From the NCBI GenBank assembly GCA_004557285.1, contig SFEK01000009.1:1-25907 (forward strand): a stretch of DNA of 25,907 bases, given 5' to 3'. Source of the DNA: Bacteroidales bacterium (lineage in GTDB: Bacteria > Bacteroidota > Bacteroidia > Bacteroidales > Bacteroidaceae). Below, piece by piece: positions 15,228 to 23,646 of the stretch. The notes beneath the pieces were generated by a model that made no database searches, was not told where the DNA came from, and saw only the letters and a list, made by a program, of their open reading frames with translations. Positions within the stretch are counted from its first letter, which is position 1; the number at the start of each line of letters is the position of its first letter. A program made the translations under genes and the position numbers.

Positions 15228-15667
15228 TACAACTGCTCACCGAATACGGCTATCTCGGCATGTTGGCTGCCGCATTCCTGGCCGGAAGTTTCTTCCCGTT
15301 CAGCAGCGAACTGGTGATGGTAGGACTGATGGCTGCCGGGCTCGACCCGTTGCTGCTGGTGGTGTATGGCACTGTGGGCAATGTGCTGGGCAGCGTGTTC
15401 AACTATGGCGTGGGCTATATGGGACGCATAGACTGGATAGAGAAATATCTTCATGTGCGCAAAGAAAAACTGGAACGTACCCGTCAATTCCTGGCAGGCA
15501 GGGGGGCATGGATGGGAATCCTGGCCTTTCTCCCCATCTTGGGCAGTGTGGTCACCATCGTGCTGGGACTGATGCGCGCCAACATGACCATCACCTTCAT
15601 CAGCATCACCATAGGCAAATTCCTGCGCTATCTGCTGCTGGTGTATGGGGTGGGTATATTCATTTAG
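15215..15667 (+). CDS. YqaA/DedA-like (VTT domain) membrane protein
   Basis: A 150-residue small membrane protein resembling the YqaA branch of the SNARE-associated/DedA (VTT) family. It shows the re-entrant segment FPFSSELVMVGLMAAG, the amphipathic GNVLGSVFNYGVGYMGR loop, and a second half with FLPILGSVVTIVLGLMR. DedA relatives act in undecaprenyl-phosphate or phospholipid flipping; this branch is less well defined. ATG 15215 gives the normal N-terminus, overlapping the preceding gene by 13 bases; the frame is open upstream to 15167, but that extension is polar and lies inside the previous gene. It is the last gene of the run from 9324; no hairpin terminator follows it. Confidence 0.8.
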   Translation: MDALIQLLTEYGYLGMLAAAFLAGSFFPFSSELVMVGLMAAGLDPLLLVVYGTVGNVLGSVFNYGVGYMGRIDWIEKYLHVRKEKLERTRQFLAGRGAWMGILAFLPILGSVVTIVLGLMRANMTITFISITIGKFLRYLLLVYGVGIFI

Positions 15668-15767
15668 ATTTATACCATCATCACCATAATTGTACTATAT
15701 TTCGTTTATAATCGTTATTTTTTTTACATTAGTCATCAACACTGACATTTTTTTGAAAGAATTTGTC

Positions 15768-15775
15768 TAAATTTG
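15768..15775 (+). promoter_or_regulatory. -7 element of the DUF2723 gene promoter
   Basis: TAAATTTG followed by GCACGC matches the phylum -7 consensus in the gap before the DUF2723 gene. The nearest TTTG upstream (15752-15755) is only 12 bases away, so the -33 element is not convincing. A start near 15782 would leave a leader of about 60 bases. Confidence 0.55.
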
Positions 15776-15784
15776 CACGCGAAT

Positions 15785-15820
15785 GGTGTCCGCAACAAAC
15801 GGCACCTTCGTTTCGAAACG
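15785..15820 (+). promoter_or_regulatory. Structured leader of the DUF2723 gene
   Basis: GGTG-T-CCG (15785-15792) pairs with CGGCACC (15800-15806), giving a 7-bp stem with one bulged T. Directly after it lies the perfect 12-bp palindrome CGTTTCGAAACG (15809-15820). Both fall between the predicted transcription start and the ATG, so either an RNA structure or a protein site is possible. No known riboswitch was recognised. Confidence 0.4.
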
Positions 15821-15841
15821 TAAACAAAACATCAATATCCA

Positions 15842-18800
15842 ATGAAACAATTCAAATTAGTGGACAATGCCTTGGGATGGATATCCTTCCTCATTGCCGC
15901 CTTTGTCTATTGTAGCACTATTGAGCCGACAGCAAGTTTCTGGGACTGTCCGGAGTTTATTACCACAGGGTATAAGCTGGAAATTGGTCACCCGCCCGGC
16001 GCACCATTCTTCATGCTCACCGCCAATCTCTTCTCACAGTTTGCTAGCGACCCCACCCAAGTGGCACTGATGGTCAACATGATGAGCGCACTGCTGAGTG
16101 CCACCTGCATCATGTTCCTGTTCTGGACCATTACACACCTTACCCGTAAACTCATTCTCAAGGACTGGAGCCAGATGAACATGGGTAAACTCATTGCCAT
16201 CGAGGCAAGTGGACTGGTAGGTGCACTGATCTACACCTTCAGCGACACGTTCTGGTTCAGTGCCGTCGAGGGAGAGGTGTATGCCTATTCATCCGCATTT
16301 ACAGCCGTCGTTTTCTGGCTGATTCTCAAGTGGGAAGACCATGCCGACGAGCCTCACAGCGACCGCTGGATTGTGTTGATCACCTATATGACGGGTCTGA
16401 GCATCGGTGTCCACCTGCTCAACCTGCTCTGTCTGCCAGCCATCGTATTGGTGTATTACTACCGCAAATATCCCGATGCCAACCTGAAAGGTTCGCTCAT
16501 TGCCCTGGCCGTATCGTTTGTGCTGGTGGCCGTCATCCTCTATGGCGTGGTGCCCGGCATCATCAAGGTAGGCGGATGGTTTGAACTGTTCTTTGTCAAC
16601 ACGCTCGGTTGTCCGTTCAACACAGGAGAAATCATCTATATCATCCTGCTGGTGGGCATCGTCATTTGGGCCATATACGAAACCTTCACACAAAAGAGCC
16701 GCAAGCGCGAAAACATTGCCTTTGTAGCTGCCGTGGGCATGCTGGGCATACCGTTCATCGGGTTCGGGTGGTCGGCCTTCTTCATCGGTCTCGTTCTGCT
16801 GGCCGCACTCTGGTTTGTGGTCAATTTCATGAAAGACAAGAAACCATTGGTCAGCTCGCGTGTGAAGAACACCGCCCTGCTGTGCATGCTGATGCTGATG
16901 ATTGGCTATTCAAGCTATGCTGTCATCGTCATCCGCTCATCTGCCAACCCGCCGATGGACCAGAACTCGCCTGAGGATATCTTCACCCTCGGGTCATACC
17001 TCAGCCGCGACCAGTATGGCAACAACCCCCTGTTCTACGGTGAGGCCTATACCTCAAAGGTTGAGTTTGAAAGCGACGGTGACGTATATCGACCAAAAGT
17101 GAAGGAAGGTGCTCCTATCTACCAGCGCAAGGAAAAAGCATCCAAAGACGAGAAAGACTCCTACTTCATCGTGAGCCGCAAGCGCGACTACATCTACGGG
17201 CAGAACATGTTGTTCCCCCGCATGTGGGATGCAGCACATGCCGAATCCTACGAAAGCTGGATGGGTGGCGTGGAAGGCCGTGAAGTGAATGCCATGGTTT
17301 ATGGCGAACCGACCACCATCAAGATGCCTACACAGGCAGAGAACATCCGTTTCTTCCTGTCATACCAATGCAATTTCATGTATTGGCGCTATTTTATGTG
17401 GAACTTTGCTGGCCGACAGAACGACTTGCAGGGCAACGGCGAACTGGAGCATGGCAACTGGATAACGGGTATTCCGTTCATCGACAACCTGCGCCTCGGC
17501 GACCAGAGCATGTTGCCCGACGAACTGAAAGAGAACAAGGGGCACAACGTGTTCTACTGTCTGCCGCTCATCCTCGGTCTCATCGGTCTGTTCTGGCAGG
17601 CCTACCGTGGCAAGCGGGGCATACAGCAGTTCTGGGTGGTGTCGTTCCTGTTCTTCATGACAGGATTGGCCATCGTCATCTACCTCAACCAAACTCCTAT
17701 GCAGCCGCGTGAACGTGACTATGCCTATGCCGGTTCGTTCTATGCCTACGCCATCTGGTGCGGCATCGGTGTGGCGGCCATCATCGACCTGCTCAAGAGA
17801 ATCAACATCAAGGGCACAGCCGTGGCTGCCGTTGTGGCAATAGCCTGCCTGCTCGTGCCTGTACAGATGGCCAGTCAGACATGGGACGACCACGACAGAA
17901 GCGGAAGATTTGTCTGCCGCGACTTTGGCCAGAACTATCTCATGTCATTGCAAGAGAGCGGCAATCCTATCATCTTCACCAATGGCGACAACGACACATT
18001 CCCCTTGTGGTATAACCAGGAAGTGGAGGGTGTGCGCACCGATGCCCGTGTATGCAACCTGAGCTATCTGCAGACCGACTGGTATATCGACCAGATGTGC
18101 CGCGAGGCCTACAACTCACCTTCCGTGCCCATCACATGGCCACGCCTGGACTATTGCTCAGGAACCAACGAATACATCGAGGTGCATCCTGAATACAAGG
18201 CAGAGATTCTCTCGTTCTACCGCGAGAATCCTCAAGAGGCTAAGGAAGCATTTGGTGAAGAGCCTTTCGAACTGCGCAACATCCTGAAACACTGGGTGCG
18301 CAGCACAAGCAATGACACCCATTTCATTCCTACTGACACCCTCTTCATCACCATCGACAAGGAGGCTGTCAAGAAGAGCGGCATGATGATGGCGGCCGAC
18401 AGCATTCCCGATCGCATGGTGATTTCGCTCAAAGGCAAGAACACGTTGTACAAGGGCAACCTGATGATGCTTGAGATACTTGCCCAATGCGACTGGACAA
18501 GACCAGTGTATGTAGCCACCACCGTGGGGCAGGACAACTATATGAACTTAGGAGACAACTTCGTTCAGGAGGGTCTGGCCAACCGCATCACACCCTTCAC
18601 CACCAATGTTCCTGGTGCCAAGAACTTTGACAGCGAAAAAGTGTACAACAACATGATGAAACGCTTCAAATACGGCAACGTGGCCCAAAAGGGCATCTAT
18701 CTTGACGAAACGGTGATGCGCATGTGCTACAACCACAAACGCCTGTTTGCCCAGCTTGCACTTAACCTGCTAATGGAGAACAAGAGAGAGAAGGCGGCAA

Positions 18801-19174
18801 AAGCACTCGCCTATGCCGAGCAGGTGCTCCCCATGTACAATGTTCCCGCCAGCTATCAGAGCGGCGGACTGGAAATGGCCAAGGCATACTCTTTCCTGGG
18901 CAACAAGACCATGGCCAAGAAATACCTCAACGCCATGCTTACCAATTCGCACCAGTATCTGCAATGGTACTGCTCGCTGGAGGGGAACCGTTTCGTCCAG
19001 TCGCAGCAAGACTGTCTGATGCACTTCTACATCATGCAAATGTGTATGGACGTGGCATACATGGTTGACCAGAACTGGACAGAAAAATGGAATGCCACAC
19101 TCCACAGCGACATGCAGCTGTATTCGGGCAAGGGTGGACGTCTGCCACAACAGAACGACGACGAAGAAATGTGA
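15842..19174 (+). CDS. DUF2723 family membrane protein, probable GT-C-type O-glycosyltransferase
   Basis: An 1110-residue protein. About the first 700 residues hold a dozen or more membrane segments; the rest is a soluble, TPR-like helical domain. SFWDCPEF (32-39) and HPPGAP (50-55) in the first outer loop are the conserved DUF2723 motif with the acidic residues expected of GT-C glycosyltransferases, and QPRERDYAY (621-629) is a second family block. The vertebrate relative TMEM260 is reported to be a protein O-mannosyltransferase, and Bacteroidota O-glycosylate many exported proteins, so a lipid-linked sugar transferase acting at the periplasmic face is a reasonable inference. The enzyme's real substrate is unknown. 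A deacetylase gene starts 21 bases downstream. Confidence 0.88.
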   Translation: MKQFKLVDNALGWISFLIAAFVYCSTIEPTASFWDCPEFITTGYKLEIGHPPGAPFFMLTANLFSQFASDPTQVALMVNMMSALLSATCIMFLFWTITHLTRKLILKDWSQMNMGKLIAIEASGLVGALIYTFSDTFWFSAVEGEVYAYSSAFTAVVFWLILKWEDHADEPHSDRWIVLITYMTGLSIGVHLLNLLCLPAIVLVYYYRKYPDANLKGSLIALAVSFVLVAVILYGVVPGIIKVGGWFELFFVNTLGCPFNTGEIIYIILLVGIVIWAIYETFTQKSRKRENIAFVAAVGMLGIPFIGFGWSAFFIGLVLLAALWFVVNFMKDKKPLVSSRVKNTALLCMLMLMIGYSSYAVIVIRSSANPPMDQNSPEDIFTLGSYLSRDQYGNNPLFYGEAYTSKVEFESDGDVYRPKVKEGAPIYQRKEKASKDEKDSYFIVSRKRDYIYGQNMLFPRMWDAAHAESYESWMGGVEGREVNAMVYGEPTTIKMPTQAENIRFFLSYQCNFMYWRYFMWNFAGRQNDLQGNGELEHGNWITGIPFIDNLRLGDQSMLPDELKENKGHNVFYCLPLILGLIGLFWQAYRGKRGIQQFWVVSFLFFMTGLAIVIYLNQTPMQPRERDYAYAGSFYAYAIWCGIGVAAIIDLLKRINIKGTAVAAVVAIACLLVPVQMASQTWDDHDRSGRFVCRDFGQNYLMSLQESGNPIIFTNGDNDTFPLWYNQEVEGVRTDARVCNLSYLQTDWYIDQMCREAYNSPSVPITWPRLDYCSGTNEYIEVHPEYKAEILSFYRENPQEAKEAFGEEPFELRNILKHWVRSTSNDTHFIPTDTLFITIDKEAVKKSGMMMAADSIPDRMVISLKGKNTLYKGNLMMLEILAQCDWTRPVYVATTVGQDNYMNLGDNFVQEGLANRITPFTTNVPGAKNFDSEKVYNNMMKRFKYGNVAQKGIYLDETVMRMCYNHKRLFAQLALNLLMENKREKAAKALAYAEQVLPMYNVPASYQSGGLEMAKAYSFLGNKTMAKKYLNAMLTNSHQYLQWYCSLEGNRFVQSQQDCLMHFYIMQMCMDVAYMVDQNWTEKWNATLHSDMQLYSGKGGRLPQQNDDEEM

Positions 19175-19195
19175 CAATACCTACGCCTCAGCAAT

Positions 19196-19807
19196 ATGAT
19201 CATTGAGCAACCTGCCAAATGGCTGCGCTGGCTTTACCCCAGGGCAACGTGGAGAATGGACAAGAACAAAAAGGTGATTTATCTCACCTTTGACGACGGT
19301 CCTATTCCTGAATCCACGCCCTTTATTCTCGACACGCTTCGGGAGCATGGGGTAAAGGCCACCTTCTTCATGGTAGGCGACAACGTGCACAAATACCCAC
19401 AACTGTTCCAACAGATTGTGGCCGAAGGACATCAGGTGGGCAACCACACCTACAACCATTGGGGTGGGTTCAAGCACAGCACACAGGCCTACAGCGCCAA
19501 CACGCAAAAGGCCAACGACCTGATCCATTCGCATCTGTTCAGACCTCCACACGGATGGATGCGCTGGGAACAATACTTCTGGCTGGGGCGCAAGTACCGC
19601 ATCGTGATGTGGGACCTCGTCACACGCGACTACAGCAAATGGCTGACAGCAGAAGATGTGCTGAAAAACATCAAACGCTATACGCGCAATGGCTCTATCA
19701 TCACGTTTCACGACTCGCTCAAAAGCATCGACAAGCTGCGCTATGCACTTCCCGAAGCATTGAAATGGCTGAAAGAACAAGGTTATGAATTTGCAACTTT
19801 CGAGTGA
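19196..19807 (+). CDS. Polysaccharide deacetylase (NodB homology domain)
   Basis: A 203-residue carbohydrate esterase family 4 enzyme. The metal-binding and catalytic motifs are present: TFDDGP (31-36; D33 base, D34 metal), HTYNH (84-88, metal His pair), RPPHG (116-120) and FHDS (171-174, catalytic His). These enzymes remove N-acetyl groups from peptidoglycan, chitin-like or surface polysaccharides. No signal peptide is evident, so either the substrate is cytoplasmic or export is unconventional. Its neighbours suggest cell-surface glycans. The queG start codon lies 23 bases before its stop. Confidence 0.9.
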   Translation: MIIEQPAKWLRWLYPRATWRMDKNKKVIYLTFDDGPIPESTPFILDTLREHGVKATFFMVGDNVHKYPQLFQQIVAEGHQVGNHTYNHWGGFKHSTQAYSANTQKANDLIHSHLFRPPHGWMRWEQYFWLGRKYRIVMWDLVTRDYSKWLTAEDVLKNIKRYTRNGSIITFHDSLKSIDKLRYALPEALKWLKEQGYEFATFE

Positions 19808-20735
19808 ACATATCAAAGCCGAGGCCAAGCGCCTCGGCTTTTCAGCTTGCGGCATTGCACAGGCACAACCCGTGGACAGCGACGTGGCATTGCGCTTCAA
19901 CACTTGGCTCGAACAAGGTGGACATGCCGAAATGGGCTATATGGCCAGAAACGTGGAGAAGAGGCTCAATCCCCTGCTACTCATGCCCGAAGTGAAAAGC
20001 ATCGTGAGCGTGGCCCTTAACTATACCCCGGCACGGCGCATCTCACCAGGTGAACCACAGATTGCGGCATACGCCTTAGGGCACGACTACCATGACGTGG
20101 TGAAAAACAAACTGCATGCACTGGCAGCGGCTTTGGGCATTACAGCCTACCGGGCATTCTGCGACACGGCACCGGTATTGGAGCGTTACTGGGCCGTGAA
20201 GGCCGGAATCGGCTGGATAGGCAACAACCACCAGCTGTATGTCAAAGGTGCGGGTAGCATGTGTTTCCTCGGAGAACTGTTTCTCACCATACCATTGGCA
20301 GCAGACCGCCCCCTGCCCCACGCGGGATGCGGCTCCTGTCGTGCCTGCATCGACCGTTGTCCCGCTCATGCCTTAGACAAGGACACATTCCATGCGTCAC
20401 GATGCCTGTCATACCTCACCATCGAGCACCGGGGTGACATTCCGCCAGAATATGCCGCCCTCATGGGCGACACCTTCTATGGATGCGACCTGTGCCAGAC
20501 CGTGTGTCCACACAACAAGCGGACTGAAGCCACACAAGAGCCGCTGCTGCAAGCCAATGAACAACTGCTCAACATGACACGCAGCCAATGGTTGTCACTC
20601 AGCATCGACGACTACCGCCGCCTGTTCAAAGGGAGCGCAGTGAAAAGAGCAAAATACGAAGGACTGATGCGCAACATCCAAGCCATGCAGACCTGCACCA
20701 ACAAACATCAACACAACCATGGAACAAGTGAATAA
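19785..20735 (+). CDS. queG: Epoxyqueuosine reductase
   Basis: A 316-residue cobalamin- and iron-sulfur-dependent enzyme that reduces epoxyqueuosine to queuosine in tRNA. Two 4Fe-4S ferredoxin motifs are visible: CGSCRACIDRC (182-192) and CDLCQTVC (234-241). DTAPVLERYWA (127-137) carries the conserved active-site Asp, and GIGWIGNNH (141-149) is the family block after it. Length is normal for the short form without C-terminal HEAT repeats. It overlaps the deacetylase gene by 23 bases and the next gene by 17, so the three are probably translationally coupled. No other queuosine gene is in the window. Confidence 0.96.
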   Translation: MNLQLSSEHIKAEAKRLGFSACGIAQAQPVDSDVALRFNTWLEQGGHAEMGYMARNVEKRLNPLLLMPEVKSIVSVALNYTPARRISPGEPQIAAYALGHDYHDVVKNKLHALAAALGITAYRAFCDTAPVLERYWAVKAGIGWIGNNHQLYVKGAGSMCFLGELFLTIPLAADRPLPHAGCGSCRACIDRCPAHALDKDTFHASRCLSYLTIEHRGDIPPEYAALMGDTFYGCDLCQTVCPHNKRTEATQEPLLQANEQLLNMTRSQWLSLSIDDYRRLFKGSAVKRAKYEGLMRNIQAMQTCTNKHQHNHGTSE

Positions 20736-21240
20736 AGACCGGGTGATAGCCGTAGCGGTGAACACCTTTTTCAAATATTTCGTGACAGGAATCATCGAGG
20801 CCGACGACACCATCCCACTCGACCAACGTTTTGAACCGGCATACCTCAAACGACTTATGCTGGAACACTACGAACAAGTGTCAGTGGCTTTCAACCGTGA
20901 GGCTTTCTTCACCTTTGCGCGAATGAATTATGAAGACGACCAACTGGAACAGGAAATCAGGGCCTTTGCCTCCTCATCGACAGATGCCATGGCGCTGATG
21001 CGCTTTGCCTGTCGCACCCAGGAGTTTTACGACACTATGGTGAGCGAATACAAGCGCAACTTTGAACTTCTGCTGTGCGGTGCCCTCGAAACGGCAGAAG
21101 AGCAGGCTGAGCACTATACTCAAGCACCCGCCCTGGGCACCATCGCCGTGCAACGTGCCGACCTCCTGTTGTCGTCGCTGGCACAACATGCCTATGAGGC
21201 CGCCGCCATCCAGCGGCAACAATCACAGAAAAAAACATAA
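20719..21240 (+). CDS. Unrecognised helical protein
   Basis: A 173-residue soluble, mostly helical acidic protein with no signal peptide or membrane segment. No family or motif was recognised. It contains aromatic-rich stretches (NTFFKYFVTG, FFTFARMNYEDD) and an Ala/Gln-rich C-terminus ending in a basic QKKT. The start ATG lies 17 bases inside queG, and the frame keeps codon use like its neighbours, so it is a real gene and probably made together with QueG. Residue count and shape would suit a small helical adaptor, but this is only a guess. Confidence 0.75.
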   Translation: MEQVNKDRVIAVAVNTFFKYFVTGIIEADDTIPLDQRFEPAYLKRLMLEHYEQVSVAFNREAFFTFARMNYEDDQLEQEIRAFASSSTDAMALMRFACRTQEFYDTMVSEYKRNFELLLCGALETAEEQAEHYTQAPALGTIAVQRADLLLSSLAQHAYEAAAIQRQQSQKKT

Positions 21241-21279
21241 AAACAACAGTGAGAATGATGCTGTAAGCATAAAAAGAAT

Positions 21280-21287
21280 TATCTTTG
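21280..21287 (+). promoter_or_regulatory. -7 element before the nucleotidyltransferase gene
   Basis: TATCTTTG followed by GCAGC fits TAnnTTTG and lies 45 bases before the GTG start. No TTTG occurs at the normal upstream distance. It may give the sugar-nucleotide pair its own transcript. Confidence 0.5.
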
Positions 21288-21331
21288 CAGCACAAAAGAC
21301 TTTTGGTAGTAACCCACAACAACAGAACCAA

Positions 21332-22078
21332 GTGAAAAATATCGTTATTGCCGCCGGCTACGCCACAAGATTGGGTGAGCTGACAAAAAACTTTCCAAAA
21401 CCATTGCTCAAGATTGGCGACAACACCATTCTTGGACGCATGATTGACGACATCGACCGTATAGCAGACATCGATGAGCATATCATCATCACCAACCACA
21501 AGTTTGCTGACATCTTCAACGACTGGGCCAAAGAACGCAAAGGCAACAAGCCCATCACCATCATCGACGACGGGACTGAAACCAACGACACACGTCTGGG
21601 TGCGGTATGCGACTTGCTCTTTGCCATGGACAAGCTCAACATCGACGACGACATGCTCGTTGTGGCTGCCGACAACCTGCTGTTCTTCTCGTTCCAGGAA
21701 TTTGTCGATTATGCCAAAGACAAGGGCACATCGTGCATCATGTGCCACGAACAGCCGGAGATAGAAAAGCTACAGCGCACAGGGGTCATCGTGGTCAACG
21801 ACAACATGAAGGTGGTGAACATGGAAGAAAAGCCACAACAACCCAAGAGCCATTGGGCCGTTCCACCTTTTTATATATATATGCGCAAAGACCTTGACCT
21901 TGTTCGCCACAGCGTGGAAAACGGCTGTGGAAAAGATGCCCCGGGCAATCTGGCTCACTACATGGTGGAGCACACCGACATCCATGCATGGCCCATGTCT
22001 GCCGGACGATTCGACATCGGAAGTCTTGACACCTACCACGAGGCTTGCGAAAGATTCGGTACGACAGGCAAGCAATGA
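21332..22078 (+). CDS. Sugar nucleotidyltransferase (NDP-sugar pyrophosphorylase family)
   Basis: A 248-residue nucleotidyltransferase of the RmlA/GlmU-N type, which joins a sugar 1-phosphate to an NTP. The N-terminal signature IAAGYATRLG (5-14) with FPKPLL (21-26) binds the nucleotide; here Ala replaces the usual second Gly (AGxGTR). AADN (112-115) takes the place of the metal-binding GD segment, and MEEKP (164-168) is the sugar-site loop. The start is GTG 21332: the frame is open upstream to 21062, but that part overlaps the previous gene and has atypical composition. It lies 46 bases before ugd, so it plausibly makes the UDP-sugar that Ugd oxidises; the exact sugar is not determined. Confidence 0.85.
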   Translation: MKNIVIAAGYATRLGELTKNFPKPLLKIGDNTILGRMIDDIDRIADIDEHIIITNHKFADIFNDWAKERKGNKPITIIDDGTETNDTRLGAVCDLLFAMDKLNIDDDMLVVAADNLLFFSFQEFVDYAKDKGTSCIMCHEQPEIEKLQRTGVIVVNDNMKVVNMEEKPQQPKSHWAVPPFYIYMRKDLDLVRHSVENGCGKDAPGNLAHYMVEHTDIHAWPMSAGRFDIGSLDTYHEACERFGTTGKQ

Positions 22079-22124
22079 GCATAACAGAGAATGATTTATA
22101 ACCAACAAATAACTATCTATCATC

Positions 22125-23468
22125 ATGCGAGAATTTGAAAATCTGAAAATCGCAGTGGCAGGAACAGGTTATGTGGGATTGAGCATAGCCACCCTGCTGG
22201 CGCAGCACCATGAGGTGACTGCCGTTGACGTGGTGCCTGAAAAGGTGGAGAAAATCAACCAGCGTATTTCTCCCATCCAGGACGAGTACATTGAAAAATA
22301 TTTCGCTGAGAAAGAACTTCGCCTCACCGCCACACTTGACGGCAAGGCCGCATACGCTGATGCCGACATTGTGGTGATTGCTGCACCCACCAACTATGAC
22401 CCTGTCAAGAACTTCTTCGACACTCACCATATTGAGGATGTCATCGATCTGGTCATCAGCGTGAACCCGGATGCCGTGATGGTGATCAAGAGCACCATCC
22501 CCGTAGGCTATACCCGTTCGCTGTATGTCAAATATGCCCTGCAGTTTCTCTACAAGCCCGAACTGAAAGGCAAGAAGTTTAACCTGCTTTTCTCGCCAGA
22601 ATTCCTGCGTGAGAGCAAGGCGCTCTACGACAACCTCTACCCGAGCCGCATCATCGTGGGCTACCCCAAACTCATCAACATCAACGAGAAAAACTTCACT
22701 GAGGAGAATGCAGCCATCACTGCCATTGGCAACCCAGAGGCTGAAAACTATGCCAAGACCTTTGCCGCACTTTTGCAGGAGGGTGCCATCAAGCCTGACA
22801 TCGACACCCTGTTCATGGGCATGAAAGAGGCTGAGGCCGTAAAGCTCTTTGCCAACACTTATCTGGCTCTGCGCGTAAGCTATTTCAACGAACTTGATAC
22901 TTATGCCGAGGTGAAGGGTCTCGACCCGCAAAGCATCATCAATGGCGTGGGACTTGACCCTCGTATCGGCACCCACTACAACAACCCGTCGTTTGGCTAC
23001 GGCGGCTACTGTCTGCCGAAAGACACCAAACAGTTGCTGGCCAACTACAAGGATGTGCCCCAAAACATGATGACAGCCATCGTGGAGAGCAACCGCACAC
23101 GAAAGGACTACATCGCCGACGCCGTGCTGCAAAAGGCTGGCTACTACAACGACAACAGTGCCTTTGACACACAGAAAGAGCGCCATTGCGTGATTGGTGT
23201 GTTCCGTCTGACCATGAAGTCGAACTCCGACAACTTCCGTCAGTCGGCCATCCAGGGCATCATGAAACGCATCAAGGCCAAGGGTGCCGAAGTGATTATC
23301 TACGAGCCCACACTCGAAGACGGCACCACATTCTTCGGCAGCAAGGTGGTCAACAACCTTGAGCAGTTCAAAACGTTGTCGCAAGCCATCATCGCCAACC
23401 GCTATGAGAATTGTCTTGACGATGTCTGCGACAAGGTTTATACCAGAGATATCTTCAGGCGTGACTAA
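22125..23468 (+). CDS. ugd: UDP-glucose 6-dehydrogenase family protein
   Basis: A 447-residue nucleotide-sugar dehydrogenase that oxidises UDP-glucose to UDP-glucuronate with two NAD+. The NAD-binding loop is AGTGYVGLS (12-20), KSTIPVGYT (122-130) and FSPEFLRE (156-163) are family blocks, and the catalytic cysteine is C296 in GYGGYCLPKD. It is longer than the ~390-residue short form; extra sequence lies around residues 140-150 and 180-230. UDP-mannosaminuronate or related products are less likely but not excluded. UDP-glucuronate would feed capsule, exopolysaccharide or lipid-linked glycans. It follows the nucleotidyltransferase and ends at a strong terminator. Confidence 0.92.
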   Translation: MREFENLKIAVAGTGYVGLSIATLLAQHHEVTAVDVVPEKVEKINQRISPIQDEYIEKYFAEKELRLTATLDGKAAYADADIVVIAAPTNYDPVKNFFDTHHIEDVIDLVISVNPDAVMVIKSTIPVGYTRSLYVKYALQFLYKPELKGKKFNLLFSPEFLRESKALYDNLYPSRIIVGYPKLININEKNFTEENAAITAIGNPEAENYAKTFAALLQEGAIKPDIDTLFMGMKEAEAVKLFANTYLALRVSYFNELDTYAEVKGLDPQSIINGVGLDPRIGTHYNNPSFGYGGYCLPKDTKQLLANYKDVPQNMMTAIVESNRTRKDYIADAVLQKAGYYNDNSAFDTQKERHCVIGVFRLTMKSNSDNFRQSAIQGIMKRIKAKGAEVIIYEPTLEDGTTFFGSKVVNNLEQFKTLSQAIIANRYENCLDDVCDKVYTRDIFRRD

Positions 23469-23489
23469 ACAACTGAATACCTACACCCT

Positions 23490-23527
23490 AAGGGGCTATG
23501 CCGTTGCGGCATGGCCCCTTTTTGTTT
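23490..23527 (+). terminator. Strong intrinsic terminator after ugd
   Basis: AAGGGGCTATGCCG (23490-23503) pairs with CGGCATGGCCCCTT (23507-23520), a 14-bp stem with one G-U pair and a 3-base loop, followed by TTTGTTT. It starts 22 bases after the ugd stop and separates the sugar-nucleotide genes from the sigma-factor operon. Confidence 0.9.
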
Positions 23528-23646
23528 CCCCTTCGCCCACAATGGTCTTACCGACTGTACATGAACAGACTTGTATTGTTAATAAATGTTTTTTGTCATG
23601 ATTACCCTGTCATATTCTCCTCATTCAATCGTTTATTGGATATAAG

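Noticed and set aside
15668..15767. Terminator after the YqaA-like gene
   Set aside because: The region is AT-rich with a T-run, but I could find no stable stem in front of it.
21062..21331. N-terminal extension of the nucleotidyltransferase
   Set aside because: It overlaps the preceding gene and has Cys/Pro/Arg-rich composition; the nucleotide-binding fold starts right at GTG 21332.
22113..23384. A 423-codon open frame antisense to ugd
   Set aside because: Shadow of a convincing Ugd with intact catalytic motifs.
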